Assembly (NCBI RefSeq): GCF_003952425.1
Contig: NZ_CP034449.1
Location: 7,118,001 to 7,182,000, forward strand
DNA: 64,000 nt
Source: Mesorhizobium sp. M2A.F.Ca.ET.046.03.2.1
GTDB taxonomy: Bacteria > Pseudomonadota > Alphaproteobacteria > Rhizobiales > Rhizobiaceae
Direction of reading: 5' to 3'
The translations under genes and the position numbers were made by a program. Below are positions 10,373-20,352 of this stretch, piece by piece. Position 1 is the stretch's first letter. Each line of letters starts with the position of its first letter. The notes beneath the pieces were generated by a model. It searched no databases. It saw nothing but the letters and a program-made list of their open reading frames with translations, and had not been told where the DNA came from.

Positions 10373-10441
10373 GGATTTCCTCCGCGGCCCTGCCCGGCCG
10401 GAAGGTACCGGGAGGTGTGGACTTCGGCAAGCGGGTGGAGA

Positions 10442-10786
10442 CTAGCTCACCGACAACCCATGCGCCGTCCTTGCCATCAGGCAGTCGTCGCCGCCGGGCA
10501 TGCAGGCGCGGCAGACATCCGGGCGGAGATCATAGATGCCGCAAGCCGTGTGCTTACCCACCTCCCCGGTGAGCGCAGAGCACCGCGCACCCTCGCAGCG
10601 CATTCCGGACTGGTCGGCGGCTACCAGTTCGAGCGGGATGCGGTCCAGTTGCTCATCCTCCTCGGTCGAGAAGCGCGGCCAGTCGGCCGAATAGGAGCAG
10701 CAGGCTCCGCAGCTCTGGCAGTCGAAGGCGACGCCTTGCGAAAGCGATACGGTGATGGCGGGGTCGAGCGGCAAGGCGATCCTCAT
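10442..10786 (-). CDS. YkgJ-family cysteine cluster protein
   Basis: A 114-residue protein with eight cysteines: CQSCGACCSY near 23-32, then CEGARCSAL, CGIYDLRPDVCRAC and CLMA. This is the zinc- or iron-sulphur-binding CxxCxxCC arrangement of the YkgJ (UPF0153) family. The ATG at 10786 (MRIALPLDPA) is preferred to a longer frame that adds 43 residues without family features. Function unknown. Confidence 0.85.
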   Translation of the reverse strand: MRIALPLDPAITVSLSQGVAFDCQSCGACCSYSADWPRFSTEEDEQLDRIPLELVAADQSGMRCEGARCSALTGEVGKHTACGIYDLRPDVCRACMPGGDDCLMARTAHGLSVS

Positions 10787-10948
10787 GCGTGCCTTGTCTT
10801 GGCGCAGGATTGCGGCGTTCGTCCATACTTCCACGCAATTTTTCCCGACAGCATGATTTTTTCGTTTTGCCGGGAACCCTTTCGCCGGCTGCCGGTTTAT
10901 CCCTGCTGTCAGCAATTCGAGAGCGATCGAGAAAGGTTGACGGCAAAG

Positions 10949-10985
10949 ACGCCTCCCGCGTGTAAAAAGCGCGAGAGGCGTTTTT
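10949..10985. terminator. stem-loop between the YkgJ-like and YciI-like genes
   Basis: ACGCCTC-C-CGCG and CGCG-A-GAGGCGT with a 9-nt loop, followed on the plus strand by TTTTT. On the minus strand it lies just past the YciI-like gene, with a weaker TCTTT tail. Probably the YciI transcript end, possibly bidirectional. Confidence 0.65.
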
Positions 10986-10993
10986 CATCAGGC

Positions 10994-11323
10994 CTACATG
11001 ATCACGCTCAACAGCGGCAGGATCTCATAGCGGAAGCCGCGGCCCGAACGCGCCACCGGGTCGGCGTCGGTCACGGCCCTCGCCTCCGCCTCGCTGCCGG
11101 CACGCAGGATCAGCAGCCCCCATGGGCCGGCCGGATCGGCGACCGGGCCTGCCATGATCATGATGCCTTCGCGGAGCTTCTCGCGCAGATAGTCGGCATG
11201 CCGGCCCATCAGCGCCCTTTCCTCCTCCGTCATAGTGAGGGCGAAATCCGGCCGCGGCGGGATCAACCGGCAATGGAAGATCGTTGACGCCGTGGCTTCA
11301 CGCGATGCTTCACTGCTGGCCAT
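10994..11323 (-). CDS. YciI-family protein
   Basis: A 109-residue YCII-domain protein. IFHCRLIPPRPDF, then RHADYLREKLREG, MAGPVADPAGPWGLLILRAGS and ARAVTDADPVARSG give the ferredoxin-like fold with the family's His and Asp (AxxDPxxxxG). These are small putative enzymes of unknown substrate. It stands alone with its own terminator-like stem. Confidence 0.88.
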   Translation of the reverse strand: MASSEASREATASTIFHCRLIPPRPDFALTMTEEERALMGRHADYLREKLREGIMIMAGPVADPAGPWGLLILRAGSEAEARAVTDADPVARSGRGFRYEILPLLSVIM

Positions 11324-11417
11324 CGCCGCCTCCCCGAAAGTCTATTGCCGCCGGCCGCCCACGAGGCGTATCCGCTGCGCAACCTCCACGAACGTTACAC
11401 CTTCTTCCGGAATAGCT

Positions 11418-12071
11418 CTATTCGTCCGGGCCGGGCTCCGGCCAGGGCTCCTTGGCAGCTTCCGCGTACCAGTGCCGCATCGCGGGCATCGCCAGCACCG
11501 CGTCGACATAGGCGCGGGTGACGGGCGCCAGCTCGCCGCCATAAGTGTCGAAGCGCGTGACCACCGGCGCATACATGGCATCGGCCGCAGTGAAATGACC
11601 GAACAGGAACGGGCCGCCCTGGCCATATTGCTCGCGGCACTGGCGCCAGATCGCCTCGATCCTCGCCCGCTGTGCCTCGCCCTCGGCATCGAGCGGCTTG
11701 TGCGATGTCGGCCGACGCAGGTTCATCGGCCAGCCGTAACGAACCTCGCGGAAGCCGGAGTGCATCTCGGTGGCAACCGAGCGCGCCAGCGCACGAGCGC
11801 CGAGGTCCTCCGGCCAGAGCCTTTTCTCAGGGTAGAGGTCAGCAAGATATTCAAGGATGGCAAGCGTTTCCCAGACGATGCTGCCATTGTGATTCAACAC
11901 CGGCACAAGGCCGGTCGGCGACACCTTGGCGAGGTTGGCGGCTGTCTGCGGCGTGCGTAGCCGCACGAAGCCCTCCTCGAAAGGTATTTCCAGGTGCCGC
12001 ATGGCCACCCAGGGCCTGAGCGACCAGGACGAAAAGCATTTGTTGCCGATATAGAGGGTGAACTCTGCCAA
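11418..12071 (-). CDS. glutathione S-transferase family protein
   Basis: A 217-residue GST. Residues 1-80 are the thioredoxin-like domain (LYIGNKCFSSWSLRPW, with a candidate active Ser/Cys at 13-16; SPTGLVPVL with the cis-Pro; WETLAILEYLADL as the SNAIL-like glutathione site). Residues 90-205 are the helical domain. Closest in feel to the zeta/beta-like bacterial GSTs. Substrate unknown. Confidence 0.92.
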   Translation of the reverse strand: MAEFTLYIGNKCFSSWSLRPWVAMRHLEIPFEEGFVRLRTPQTAANLAKVSPTGLVPVLNHNGSIVWETLAILEYLADLYPEKRLWPEDLGARALARSVATEMHSGFREVRYGWPMNLRRPTSHKPLDAEGEAQRARIEAIWRQCREQYGQGGPFLFGHFTAADAMYAPVVTRFDTYGGELAPVTRAYVDAVLAMPAMRHWYAEAAKEPWPEPGPDE

Positions 12072-12090
12072 GAACTGTCTCCTGATGATG

Positions 12091-13611
12091 TCAATTCGCT
12101 TCGGCCGTCGTGATCGCCGGCGGCCTCACGCCGGCGCGGGCCTGGATCGCAGCGACTGCCGTCTGTATGTCGGGATTAACCTCGAGCGCCCTGCGGCCGG
12201 CATCGATCGTGAGATCGACCTGGTCGACAGGCAGCCTGAGCCTGGTCGGAATCTCGTTCAGCTTCGCCTGCGTCGCCGGATCGAGATCGGCAAAGGAAAG
12301 GTGCTGGACCACAAGGCGGACACCACGGCAGTTCCACCCGGCCGACGAACCGCGATAGGCCGAAACGGTCGAGGCCGGGAGCCCGCAGCGATAGCGCACC
12401 AGCTCGCCCTTCCATTGCGAGACCGCAAGTTTCAGCGCATCGAACTCGTCGCGCACCGAGGCGGCGAGCGTGGTGCTGGTCACGGCGTCGAGGAGCTCGG
12501 CGGCCTTTGGCCCGTGCAGCGACTTCGCCCAGTTCACATCGCTGTCGCTCCCGGCGTCGGCGACGATGAAGATCAGCGTCGTCAGGCGGACCGCGGCCGA
12601 CGGCGACAGCGGCCCGTAAGGTGTGCCGGCGGCGGAGCGCTCAAGCGTGAAGCCGGTGACACCGATATTGTCCGTCAGCCCACCGTCGAGCAGCTTCACA
12701 TAGTCGAGCGGATCGTCGTTCTGATAGGAATCGAGCGCGCTGGCATAGGCCTTGAGCCGCAGCGAGGCGTTGCGGTCGGCAAGCGCCTCGCTCAGCCATT
12801 GCGGCCTGTGGTAACCGCAATGGGGGCTGGTCGCCGAGACCACGATCGGTGCGAAGACAATCGGCACGGCGGCAGATGCCGCGACAGCGTCGGCAATCCG
12901 CACTTGGTCGAGGTCACTGCACAGCGCCGCGAAGGTGTCGTGGGTGAAGAGGAACGGCGTGCGGTTGTATATGTCGGAGGCGTTGATCCAGACGATCGGA
13001 CCTTTCGGCCGGTGCAAGGCCTTGAAGGCCGCGCCGTCGAACAGATGGTCGTTCAGCCATCTGGCGAAACCGCTGCGGTCGTTGACGCCGCCATAATAGG
13101 CGCGGATGAAGTTGACCGGCGACAACGATGTCCTGAGATCGGCTTCGGCGTTCTGGGTCAGGAAGCGCTCACGAAAGTCCTGGTAGCCGTCCCTGCCCTT
13201 GTAGCCGAAATACGCGGCGGTGACCGCGCCGCCCGAGGCGCCCGAAACCATCCTGATGTCGTCGACCAGCGTGCGCTGTTTCGGGCGTTGATCGATGACG
13301 ACGTCGTCCAGCGCCCGCAACACGCCGTAGGAGAAAGCGGCGGCCCGCGTGCCGTCGCCGGAAAACGCAAGTCCCACGACGGTCGAGCCATCATCGGCCG
13401 GGTCGGGGATATAAGTGGGTGATGGGCGACCTGCTTTCCGGGTGAGCGTGTTGATCGGTCCGACGTCGTCGGCGATGCAGCCAGCCAGGGCCATCAGGAC
13501 AGCGACAAAAGCCACACGAAGACGCAAACCCGGTTCCCCCAGGGCTGCCCTCGCCGGCAGCCGCGGCGAGCCTAACCGGATTGCGTTGCCCGATGCAACC
13601 GCACCCCTCAA
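12091..13611 (-). CDS. patatin-like phospholipase lipoprotein
   Basis: Up to 506 residues. A lipoprotein signal (VAFVAVLMALAGC) puts the lipidated Cys near residue 45 of the longest frame. The patatin domain follows, with the oxyanion stretch SGDGTRAAAFSYG, nucleophile motif SGASGG and the catalytic Asp in LLDGGLTDN. A large C-terminal extension (after 330) is unassigned. The true start is unclear: the signal peptide would be of normal length if translation began at a TTG or GTG near 13525. Likely a membrane-attached lipid acylhydrolase. Confidence 0.85.
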   Translation of the reverse strand: MRGAVASGNAIRLGSPRLPARAALGEPGLRLRVAFVAVLMALAGCIADDVGPINTLTRKAGRPSPTYIPDPADDGSTVVGLAFSGDGTRAAAFSYGVLRALDDVVIDQRPKQRTLVDDIRMVSGASGGAVTAAYFGYKGRDGYQDFRERFLTQNAEADLRTSLSPVNFIRAYYGGVNDRSGFARWLNDHLFDGAAFKALHRPKGPIVWINASDIYNRTPFLFTHDTFAALCSDLDQVRIADAVAASAAVPIVFAPIVVSATSPHCGYHRPQWLSEALADRNASLRLKAYASALDSYQNDDPLDYVKLLDGGLTDNIGVTGFTLERSAAGTPYGPLSPSAAVRLTTLIFIVADAGSDSDVNWAKSLHGPKAAELLDAVTSTTLAASVRDEFDALKLAVSQWKGELVRYRCGLPASTVSAYRGSSAGWNCRGVRLVVQHLSFADLDPATQAKLNEIPTRLRLPVDQVDLTIDAGRRALEVNPDIQTAVAAIQARAGVRPPAITTAEAN

Positions 13612-13636
13612 GCATCAGGATGACAGGCACCATGGA

Positions 13637-13658
13637 GGCCGCCGCGGGGCGGCCTTTT
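13637..13658 (-). terminator. GC hairpin downstream of the metallophosphoesterase gene
   Basis: GGCCGCC and GGCGGCC arms with a 4-nt loop lie directly past the minus-strand stop at 13658. On the plus strand TTTT follows, so it may also work for that direction. Confidence 0.55.
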
Positions 13659-14806
13659 CATGCCTGGAATTGCTTGGCGAAAGCGTTGGTGAAGACGATC
13701 TCGCCATGGTCGCCAGCCGCCTCGCCCAGCACCACATCCATGTTGTCGGCCGTGATGCGCGCGAGTGCGAAGCCGCCCATATAGGCCGCCTTCGGCTTGA
13801 CGAGATCGAGGCCGTCGCGCTGGTAGATCATCGGCACTTCGTGCTGATGGCCGTGGAAGATCGCGATGACATTGTAGCCGCTGATCGCCGCCAGCAGAGC
13901 CTGGCGGTCGGCCTCGCCCCACCAGTGCGGGCGGCCTGAACCATCGTCGTCATAGGTGCGTTTCACCGGATCCCAGCGCTCGGTCGAGAAGGTGTCCCAA
14001 CCATAATGCTGGAAGATGACCACTGGACGGCCATCGCCGGCATAAGTGGCGAGGTCCTGCTTCAGCCAGGGCAGGCTGCTCGGCGCGCCATGTCCGGTGT
14101 CGCCGGCGAAGCGGTGCGTCTGGATGAGATGCAGGCCGCCCCAGTCCCAGGAATAGCAGTCAGTGTCGACGTCGTATTCGGTTGCCGGCACAGGCGGCTT
14201 GAAGAACACGCCGGGGCGATGGTTGACCTCGACATAATCTCGCAATTCGCGGCGATACCAATCTACATGCGGCGGCGAGCCGTTCTGGTCGAGATCGTGA
14301 TTGCCGAGCCCGACATAGACCGGGATGTGGACGCGATCCGGCCCGATGCCTTCCTGGTAGCGCTGGGAGAACTGCAGAAGCTGCGTGCCTTCGCTGGGCT
14401 CGGTGACCTGGCCGCCGCCATCATCAGTGATGTCGCCGCCGGTGACGAGGCCGAGCGGCGTGCCGATGCGGGTGCCGGCCGAATGCAGGCCGGTGGAGAC
14501 GCCGTCGATCTCGGCCGGCCACTTCTTGTCGGCAACGGCGTTCAGGGCCGCGACATTGCGAAGAAGTGCTGCATCGGTCTTGCCTTCCTGCAGGCAATTG
14601 GGGCTGAGGCCGCTTGCCATGCGGCAGGCATGGATATCGGCGACGAAGAGGAAGGTGGCGTCGATCGGCTGGATGCGCTTTCCGGTCTGGCCGAAGGCCA
14701 CGCGAGGAAGGGCGCAGGCGGCAGCGAAGAGTCCCGTCCGGGTGATGAGCAGACGGCGCGAGATGGTTGCTGGCGAGGGACGTTTCATCGTTACCCGATT
14801 AAACAT
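13658..14806 (-). CDS. exported calcineurin-like metallophosphoesterase
   Basis: A 382-residue protein with a Tat-like signal (SRRLLITR, then TGLFAAACALPRVAFGQ). The metallophosphoesterase motifs are in order: DIH near 57, GDITDDGG near 125, GNHDLD near 170, a conserved His in IFQHYG and GHQH near 320. These coordinate a di-metal centre for phosphoester hydrolysis in the periplasm. Translation may begin at the internal ATG (MKRPSPAT, 14788). The substrate is unknown. Confidence 0.88.
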   Translation of the reverse strand: MFNRVTMKRPSPATISRRLLITRTGLFAAACALPRVAFGQTGKRIQPIDATFLFVADIHACRMASGLSPNCLQEGKTDAALLRNVAALNAVADKKWPAEIDGVSTGLHSAGTRIGTPLGLVTGGDITDDGGGQVTEPSEGTQLLQFSQRYQEGIGPDRVHIPVYVGLGNHDLDQNGSPPHVDWYRRELRDYVEVNHRPGVFFKPPVPATEYDVDTDCYSWDWGGLHLIQTHRFAGDTGHGAPSSLPWLKQDLATYAGDGRPVVIFQHYGWDTFSTERWDPVKRTYDDDGSGRPHWWGEADRQALLAAISGYNVIAIFHGHQHEVPMIYQRDGLDLVKPKAAYMGGFALARITADNMDVVLGEAAGDHGEIVFTNAFAKQFQA

Positions 14807-14936
14807 TCTCGACCCGCCTCGTCCAGTTCAATGCCCAGCCGGGGAGACTATCCATGCCAAGGCATGAAAGCTCCTGGGTCGACAGAACAACGGCGGTCTG
14901 TCATTGCTCTGCTACATGCACCCAGGGGAGGAAGGC

Positions 14937-15530
14937 ATGAAGAGCCTTACAACCGGCATGGTGCTCGCCATGCTCGCCTTCGCCGGCGGCGCGCAGGCCG
15001 CAGACTGCGTCGACGCCAAATCCGCAAAAGCCGGCTTCGTGCTCGAAAAACCCGGCATTAGCAGCGAGTTCCGGCCGGCGCCCGGCGGCATGGTCGCGGT
15101 CGCCAACAAATATCAATCGGATTTGCCGCAGACGCAGTATCTCTATGCCGGGCTGATCGAGGTGTTCCGCGACAGCGATACCGGGCGGCTGTCGATGATC
15201 CCGCTCGGCGACCTGAAGAAGCTGTTCCCGCTGAAGGCGGGCGCCAAGAGCAAGACCGAATTCGTGCGGCTGTCTTCGAAAAAGGCGCCGCAGGGCACCG
15301 AGACGCTGGCGCTCAACGTCAAAGGCAAGGACACCTACAGGCTCGGCGACTGCAAGTATAATGTGCTCGTGGTCGGCGAAACGATCACCGGCAGCACGGG
15401 CAACGTCATCGATACCTTCACCGCGCTCTATTCACCGGACCTGCAGGCGGTGCTGGCGCGGCGGTATGATGAGGGGACGAGCGCGCAGAGCGAGGTGGGG
15501 TTCGAGAGGATCGAGCCGCTGAAGGAATAG
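14937..15530 (+). CDS. exported protein of unknown function
   Basis: A 197-residue protein with a clear signal peptide (MKSLTTGMVLAMLAF, cleavage after GGAQA). The mature part begins ADCVDAKS and has two cysteines (Cys after the signal and GDCKYNV near 140) that could pair. The ATG follows GGGGAGGAAGGC. No recognised domain. It stands alone between the divergent metallophosphoesterase and a decayed hydrolase. Confidence 0.75.
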   Translation: MKSLTTGMVLAMLAFAGGAQAADCVDAKSAKAGFVLEKPGISSEFRPAPGGMVAVANKYQSDLPQTQYLYAGLIEVFRDSDTGRLSMIPLGDLKKLFPLKAGAKSKTEFVRLSSKKAPQGTETLALNVKGKDTYRLGDCKYNVLVVGETITGSTGNVIDTFTALYSPDLQAVLARRYDEGTSAQSEVGFERIEPLKE

Positions 15531-15613
15531 TGGCAGTCGTTCTTGAATTTTCGAGCGAAGGCGATCCCCCCTTTTGTCCTGCCGGCGTCTATCGCAACAG
15601 GATTCTGCGGCAG

Positions 15614-16281
15614 TCACTCGGCTGACAGGACGCCGGCTATTGGCTTGGCGACAAAGGCCGGGTCTTCCCAATGCGGGTTGTGGCCGCAGTCCCGCGCCCA
15701 GACCAGACGCGATCCGGCAATTGCCTGGACCAGCGCCCGCTGGTGCGCTTCGCCGAAAAGCGGATCGCGCCCGCCGGCGATGATCAGCGTCGGGACCCGC
15801 ACGGCCGCGCCGCGGTGGTCAGATCGGTGCGGCGGATCTCTTCGAGAATGGCGCGCCAGCGCGCCGCCGGAATCGCGGAGGCGTCCTGCGCGAGACCGGC
15901 GAGAAATGCCTGCGGCACGCCCGGCTGGCAGGCATGCCACCAGTCATAGAACGGATCGGACGGCGAGATCGGGTCGCGCAGGGCCGCCACGCCGTCGATC
16001 AGTTGGTGATGCGATCCGAAATCGGGCTTCAGCGTGCTGGCCAGGATGACCAGCCCTCCGATCACGTTCAGATATTGTGCGGCCAGCGCGATCGACACCA
16101 TGCCGCCAAGCGAGTGTCCGACGACAACCGATCGGTCCAGCCGCAAGCGCCGGATCAGCCCGGCAATGTCGTCAGCGAAATCGGCGACGCTGCACCCCTC
16201 GCCCGCATTTGAGGCACCGTGGCCACGCAGAGCCGGCATGATCAGCCGGCGCCCGGAAAGATGCGGGGCCAGCAGCGCAGG
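15614..16281 (-). pseudogene. alpha/beta hydrolase, 5' truncated and frameshifted
   Basis: Two overlapping frames together make most of an alpha/beta hydrolase: PALRGHGAS, GHSLGGMVS (nucleophile Ser) and EEIRRTDLTT lie in one frame, while VPTLIIAGGRDPLF (Asp) and CGHNPHWEDP (His) lie in another. The switch is near 15800-15812 in a GC run and fits loss of one G. In addition the start and the first strands before APHLSGRR are absent: the homology stops at about 16281, exactly where a truncated TetR gene begins on the other strand. Confidence 0.8.
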
Positions 16282-16847
16282 CGGCGTTCGCCGTTCTGGA
16301 GCGCGAAGGCATCGCTGGCGCGACGCTGGAAAAGGTCGCGGCCCAGGCCGGCGCCTCGAAGGGCATCGTGCTGCACTATTTCCGCAACAAGCAGGAGCTG
16401 TTCGAGCACGCCATGCGCGAGGCCAACGCCGTGCTCTGTCACGCCGTCGTCGCCAGACTGCAGCGGGCGCGGTCTCCGATGGAACGGCTGGACGCCGTGA
16501 TCGAGGGCAATTTCGAGGAGCACCTGTTCCTGCCGCCACTCTGCCATGCCTGGCTGTCGCTCTGCGCCGAGGTGCCGCGCGACGAGAAGCTGGCACGCAT
16601 CCAGAAGGTGATCCACGCGCGGATGCGCTCGAACCTGTTGTCCGGTCCGCGCGGTCTCGCTTCGCCGCAACTGGCCGAGGAGATCGTGCTCGGCGTCACC
16701 GCCTTGATCGACGGGCTGTGGCTCAGGCTCGGCCTGCAGCCGGGCAGCGTCACGCGCGAACAGGCGGTGCGCCAGGTCAAGGACTTCGTCGCGGGGCGAC
16801 TGGCGCTACGACAGCCAGCGCCCGTTGGCCTGGCCTCGGCTGGATAA
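16272..16847 (+). pseudogene. TetR/BetI-like regulator lacking its N-terminus
   Basis: The frame AAFAVLEREGIAGATLEKV, then AGASKGIVLHYFRNKQELFEHAMR is the TetR helix-turn-helix without helix 1 and without any start codon: an in-frame stop lies at 16239-16241 and no ATG/GTG/TTG precedes the homology. The rest to 16847 resembles a BetI_C effector domain (PMERLDAVIEGNF, LSSLCAEV-like, ALIDGLWLRLGL). A later ATG at 16368 cannot rescue DNA binding. Probably inactive after the same deletion that cut the hydrolase. Confidence 0.75.
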
Positions 16848-16885
16848 AGTTCAGACCGAGCGACAGGCCGCCGGGTGGATGTCGG

Positions 16886-17863
16886 CTATATGGCGGGGCG
16901 AGGTTGACGGCTCAATGGGTGGTCCCAGTCCTTGAACCCAAGCCTTCCCACCTCGTCGAGGATCTGCTCGCGAATCCAGCGATGCGGCGGCTCATCATCG
17001 CGACGGGCGTGCCAGTACATTCTGACTGCCGCCGACGGTATCGGGATCGGCGTCCGATAGATGCCGATCGGCAGGGATTTTGCCGCCGCCACCGCGAACT
17101 GCGTCGGGACGGCGGCCAGATAAGGTCCGCCGGCCACGGCCAGCGCCACCGCCTGGAAGTGCGGCAAAGCGAGCGTGACGCGGCGCGCTCGGCCGATCCT
17201 GCCCAGCGCATCGTCGGTGAAGCCCGACATCGAGCCATCAATGGAGCGCAGCGCGTGCGGCAGCGCGCAAAAAAAGTCGAGCGGCACCTCCTCGCCCTCC
17301 GCGATGCCCGCCTGGCAGAGCGCGGCATTGTCCTTCGCGGCGATGATGGCGAAGGGCGAGCCGAACAGCGCCACGCTCGAGACCCATTCCGCCACCTCCA
17401 GCGGGCGCTCCAGTGCAAGGTCAATCCGATCCTCCTGCAGCAGCTTCGACACGTCGCCAATGGCGCTGTCGAGGAAGCGGAACGATACGCCGGGGGCCAC
17501 CGCCGCGATGCGGGCGGCAAAGGGCGGCATCAGGAGCATGGAGAAGAAATCGGCACCCATAAGCGTGAAGGTCCGTTCCAGCCTCGCCGGATCGAAATCG
17601 GTTGCCGGCTGAAAGGCGCGCTCGATCTCGCGCAATGCCGCGCGCACCGGCTCAGCCAGGCTCTCGGCGCGCGGCGTCGGCACCATGTCGTTGCCGCGGC
17701 GCACGAAGAGCTGGTCGTTGAGCGCGTGGCGCAGGCGGTTGAGCGCCGCGCTGACAGCCGGCTGGCTAAGGCCGATCTGCTCGCCGGCGCGCGTCACGCT
17801 CTTCTCGCGCAGAAGCGCGTCGAGCACCCTCACCAGATTAAGGTCGAGCGCATTCAAATTCAT
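16886..17863 (-). CDS. LysR-family transcriptional regulator (NodD-like layout)
   Basis: A 325-residue LysR protein: helix-turn-helix in residues 5-65 (LNLVRVLDALLREKSVTRAG, SQPAVSAALNRLR), then a substrate-binding domain (MLLMPPFAARI, RIDLALERPLE). The MNLNALDLNL start at 17863 is the common form of the NodD/PcpR-type subgroup; the longer frame adds 16 odd residues. It diverges from the cupin gene at 17970, the likely target. Not itself nodD on the evidence here. Confidence 0.92.
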   Translation of the reverse strand: MNLNALDLNLVRVLDALLREKSVTRAGEQIGLSQPAVSAALNRLRHALNDQLFVRRGNDMVPTPRAESLAEPVRAALREIERAFQPATDFDPARLERTFTLMGADFFSMLLMPPFAARIAAVAPGVSFRFLDSAIGDVSKLLQEDRIDLALERPLEVAEWVSSVALFGSPFAIIAAKDNAALCQAGIAEGEEVPLDFFCALPHALRSIDGSMSGFTDDALGRIGRARRVTLALPHFQAVALAVAGGPYLAAVPTQFAVAAAKSLPIGIYRTPIPIPSAAVRMYWHARRDDEPPHRWIREQILDEVGRLGFKDWDHPLSRQPRPAI

Positions 17864-17969
17864 CGCATCGATCCGCCCCATACGATCATTCGATTTCCGT
17901 CGGCCGCCCATCCCAGGTTAGGTCGCTGTCGAAGCCGTTTCGCCGGCGCGCAACAGAGAAAGAGCAATC

Positions 17970-18449
17970 ATGACAATGATCAACACCAGCATCGCAGGCA
18001 AGGAACTCCTTTGGTTCAACAACACGCTTGTCGCCATCCAGGTCTGTTCGGCCGACGGCGAGGATGGGATCTGCGTTATCGAACACCGCCAGCCCTATGG
18101 CGATTCCGCGCCGCTGCACGTGCACCGCAACGAGGACGAGGTGTTTCATATCCTTGAAGGGCGGATACGCTTCGTCATCAACGGCCGTGAGCGGATCGCC
18201 GGCGCCGGCGAGACGGTGCTCGCGCCGAAAGGCCTGCCGCACACCTACAGGGTCGAGTCTCCGGAAGGGGCGCATACGCTCACAGTGACGCGCGGTCCGG
18301 ATTTCGAGACGATGGTGCGCAAGGCAAGCCGCCCCGCTGAACGGCCCGACCTGCCGCCGGCGGCGACGCCGACGCCGCAGAAGATCGATATGCTGACCAG
18401 GCTGTGCGCCGAGAACGGCATCGACATTGTCGGGCCGCCGCTGGGGTGA
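17970..18449 (+). CDS. cupin-domain protein
   Basis: A 159-residue single cupin. Motif 1 is [15 protein letters not shown] near 50-64 with metal ligands His/His/Glu; motif 2 is [16 protein letters not shown] near 80-95. Such proteins are often quercetin-dioxygenase-like or sugar-isomerase-like, or sensors. Divergent from the LysR gene, suggesting LysR-controlled metabolism of an aromatic or similar compound. Confidence 0.88.
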   Translation: MTMINTSIAGKELLWFNNTLVAIQVCSADGEDGICVIEHRQPYGDSAPLHVHRNEDEVFHILEGRIRFVINGRERIAGAGETVLAPKGLPHTYRVESPEGAHTLTVTRGPDFETMVRKASRPAERPDLPPAATPTPQKIDMLTRLCAENGIDIVGPPLG

Positions 18450-18555
18450 GCCTTCCCTTCAACCGATTTGCATCTTGCTCGCCCGCAATCTCCGCTTGAT
18501 GCCGTTTGTGCAACGCGATACGCCCTTGCCCAAATCGACAGGCCGGAGAGTTCCC

Positions 18556-19953
18556 GTGAGCGCTGAAAAGACCAGAACCGAAACCGATACGTTCGGCCCC
18601 ATCGAGGTGGCGGCCGGCCGCTATTGGGGCGCGCAGGCGCAGCGCTCTCTGGGCAATTTCAAGATCGGCTGGGAGAAGCAGCCGGCCTCGATCGTGCGCG
18701 CGCTCGGCATCGTCAAGCGCGCCGCGGCCGAGGTAAACATGGAGATGAAGCGGCTCGATCCGGCGATCGGCAAGGCGATCCTGGAGGCCGCACAGGAAGT
18801 GATCGACGGCAAGCTCGACGAGCATTTCCCGCTGGTGGTGTGGCAGACCGGCTCGGGCACGCAGTCCAACATGAACGCCAACGAGGTGATCTCGAACCGG
18901 GCGATCGAGATGCTCGGCGGCGTCATGGGCTCGAAGAAGCCGGTGCACCCCAACGATCACGTCAACATGAGCCAGTCGTCCAACGACACCTATCCGACTG
19001 CCATGCACATCGCCTGCGCCGAGCGGGTCGTGCACCACCTGATCCCTGCCCTGCACCATCTGCACAAGGCGCTCGACGCCAAGGCGCGCGCCTTCAACCA
19101 CATCATCAAGATCGGCCGCACGCACACGCAGGACGCCACGCCGCTGACCCTTGGCCAGGAATTTTCCGGCTATGCAGCGCAGGTCGCCTCCTCGATCAAG
19201 CGCATCGAGCAGACACTGCCCGGCCTGCAGGAACTGGCGCAAGGCGGCACCGCCGTCGGCACCGGCCTCAACGCGCCGGTCGGCTTCGCGGAAAAGGTGG
19301 CAGACCGCATCGCCGCCATCACCGGCATCGCCTTCGTGACCGCGCCGAACAAGTTCGAGGCGCTCGCGGCGCATGATTCCATGGTGTTCTCGCATGGCGC
19401 GATCAACGCGGCGGCCGCGGCTCTCTTCAAGATCGCCAACGACATCCGCCTGCTCGGCTCCGGCCCGCGCTCGGGCCTCGGCGAGCTGTCGCTGCCGGAA
19501 AACGAGCCGGGCTCGTCGATCATGCCAGGCAAGGTCAACCCGACCCAGTGCGAGGCGTTGACGCAGGTCTGCGTGCAGGTGTTCGGCAACAATGCGGCGC
19601 TCACCTTCGCCGGCAGCCAGGGCCATTTCGAGCTCAATGTCTACAACCCACTGATGGCCTACAACTTCCTGCAGTCGGTGCAGCTGCTCGCCGACGCCTC
19701 CGTCTCCTTTACCGACAATTGCGTTGTCGGCATCGAGGCTCGCGAGGACAATATCAAGGCCGCGCTGGAGCGCTCGCTGATGCTGGTGACGGCGCTTGCC
19801 CCCACCATCGGCTACGACAACGCCGCCAAGATCGCCAAGACCGCGCACAAGAACGGCACGACCTTGCGTGAGGAGGCCCTGGCGACGGGGCTGGTCAGCG
19901 AGGCTGACTATGATCGGCTGGTGCGCCCCGAGGACATGACGCATCCGGGGTAG
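18556..19953 (+). CDS. fumC: class II fumarate hydratase (fumarase C)
   Basis: A 465-residue fumarase C; the family is usually about 463. It has [10 protein letters not shown] near 98-107, [21 protein letters not shown] with a catalytic His near 187, and the signature [10 protein letters not shown] near 315. It interconverts fumarate and malate in the TCA cycle, as an oxygen-stable tetramer. The start is GTG 18556 after GGAGAGTTCCC; no ATG lies nearby. Monocistronic as far as visible. Confidence 0.95.
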   Translation: MSAEKTRTETDTFGPIEVAAGRYWGAQAQRSLGNFKIGWEKQPASIVRALGIVKRAAAEVNMEMKRLDPAIGKAILEAAQEVIDGKLDEHFPLVVWQTGSGTQSNMNANEVISNRAIEMLGGVMGSKKPVHPNDHVNMSQSSNDTYPTAMHIACAERVVHHLIPALHHLHKALDAKARAFNHIIKIGRTHTQDATPLTLGQEFSGYAAQVASSIKRIEQTLPGLQELAQGGTAVGTGLNAPVGFAEKVADRIAAITGIAFVTAPNKFEALAAHDSMVFSHGAINAAAAALFKIANDIRLLGSGPRSGLGELSLPENEPGSSIMPGKVNPTQCEALTQVCVQVFGNNAALTFAGSQGHFELNVYNPLMAYNFLQSVQLLADASVSFTDNCVVGIEAREDNIKAALERSLMLVTALAPTIGYDNAAKIAKTAHKNGTTLREEALATGLVSEADYDRLVRPEDMTHPG

Positions 19954-20048
19954 TTTTCGCGACGCGGAGCGAGGCTGTTACAGGCTGCTGCGGCCTCGCG
20001 ATGTCATTCCAGGGCGAAGTATCCCCGACCGCTTGCGGCTGCTTTGAG

Positions 20049-20118
20049 GTCACGGCATGGATCCTATGGGTCTGCGCGCGTCGCTTCGCTCCTTGCTCCG
20101 CTCGTGGATGAGGACGTG
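20049..20118. repeat. dispersed rhizobial repeat, copy A (right half)
   Basis: GTCACGGCATGGATCCTAT, then the TCTGCGCGCGTCGCTTCG arm shared with copies at 27908-28070 and 59568-59749. It lies within the roughly 400-bp gene-free gap between fumC and the first DoxX gene. The left half is diverged or absent. Confidence 0.8.
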
Positions 20119-20352
20119 ACGAGCGTCCCGGCAATCTCCGAAGCCAGCGCTCGCCAACTTCGGACCGAAGGTTCCGTTTTGCGGCAGCAGAATTTACCGG
20201 GATAGCCTAATCTCGCGACATGATTTTCGCACGCGGGCGCCAATTCCAAAAAACATATATCCTGTGAACAATGTGTCGCCGCATAGGTGGCTTTTTGTGA
20301 ACAGTCTACATCGTTTATCTGACGGGTCATTCAACCCGTTCGGAGAACCGCC

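Noticed and set aside
16034..18157. 707-codon plus-strand frame
   Set aside because: Mostly Arg/Gly-rich shadow of the TetR remnant and antisense of the LysR gene.
18280..19944. 554-codon frame antisense to fumC
   Set aside because: Mirror of fumC, His/Arg/Gly-rich without domain.
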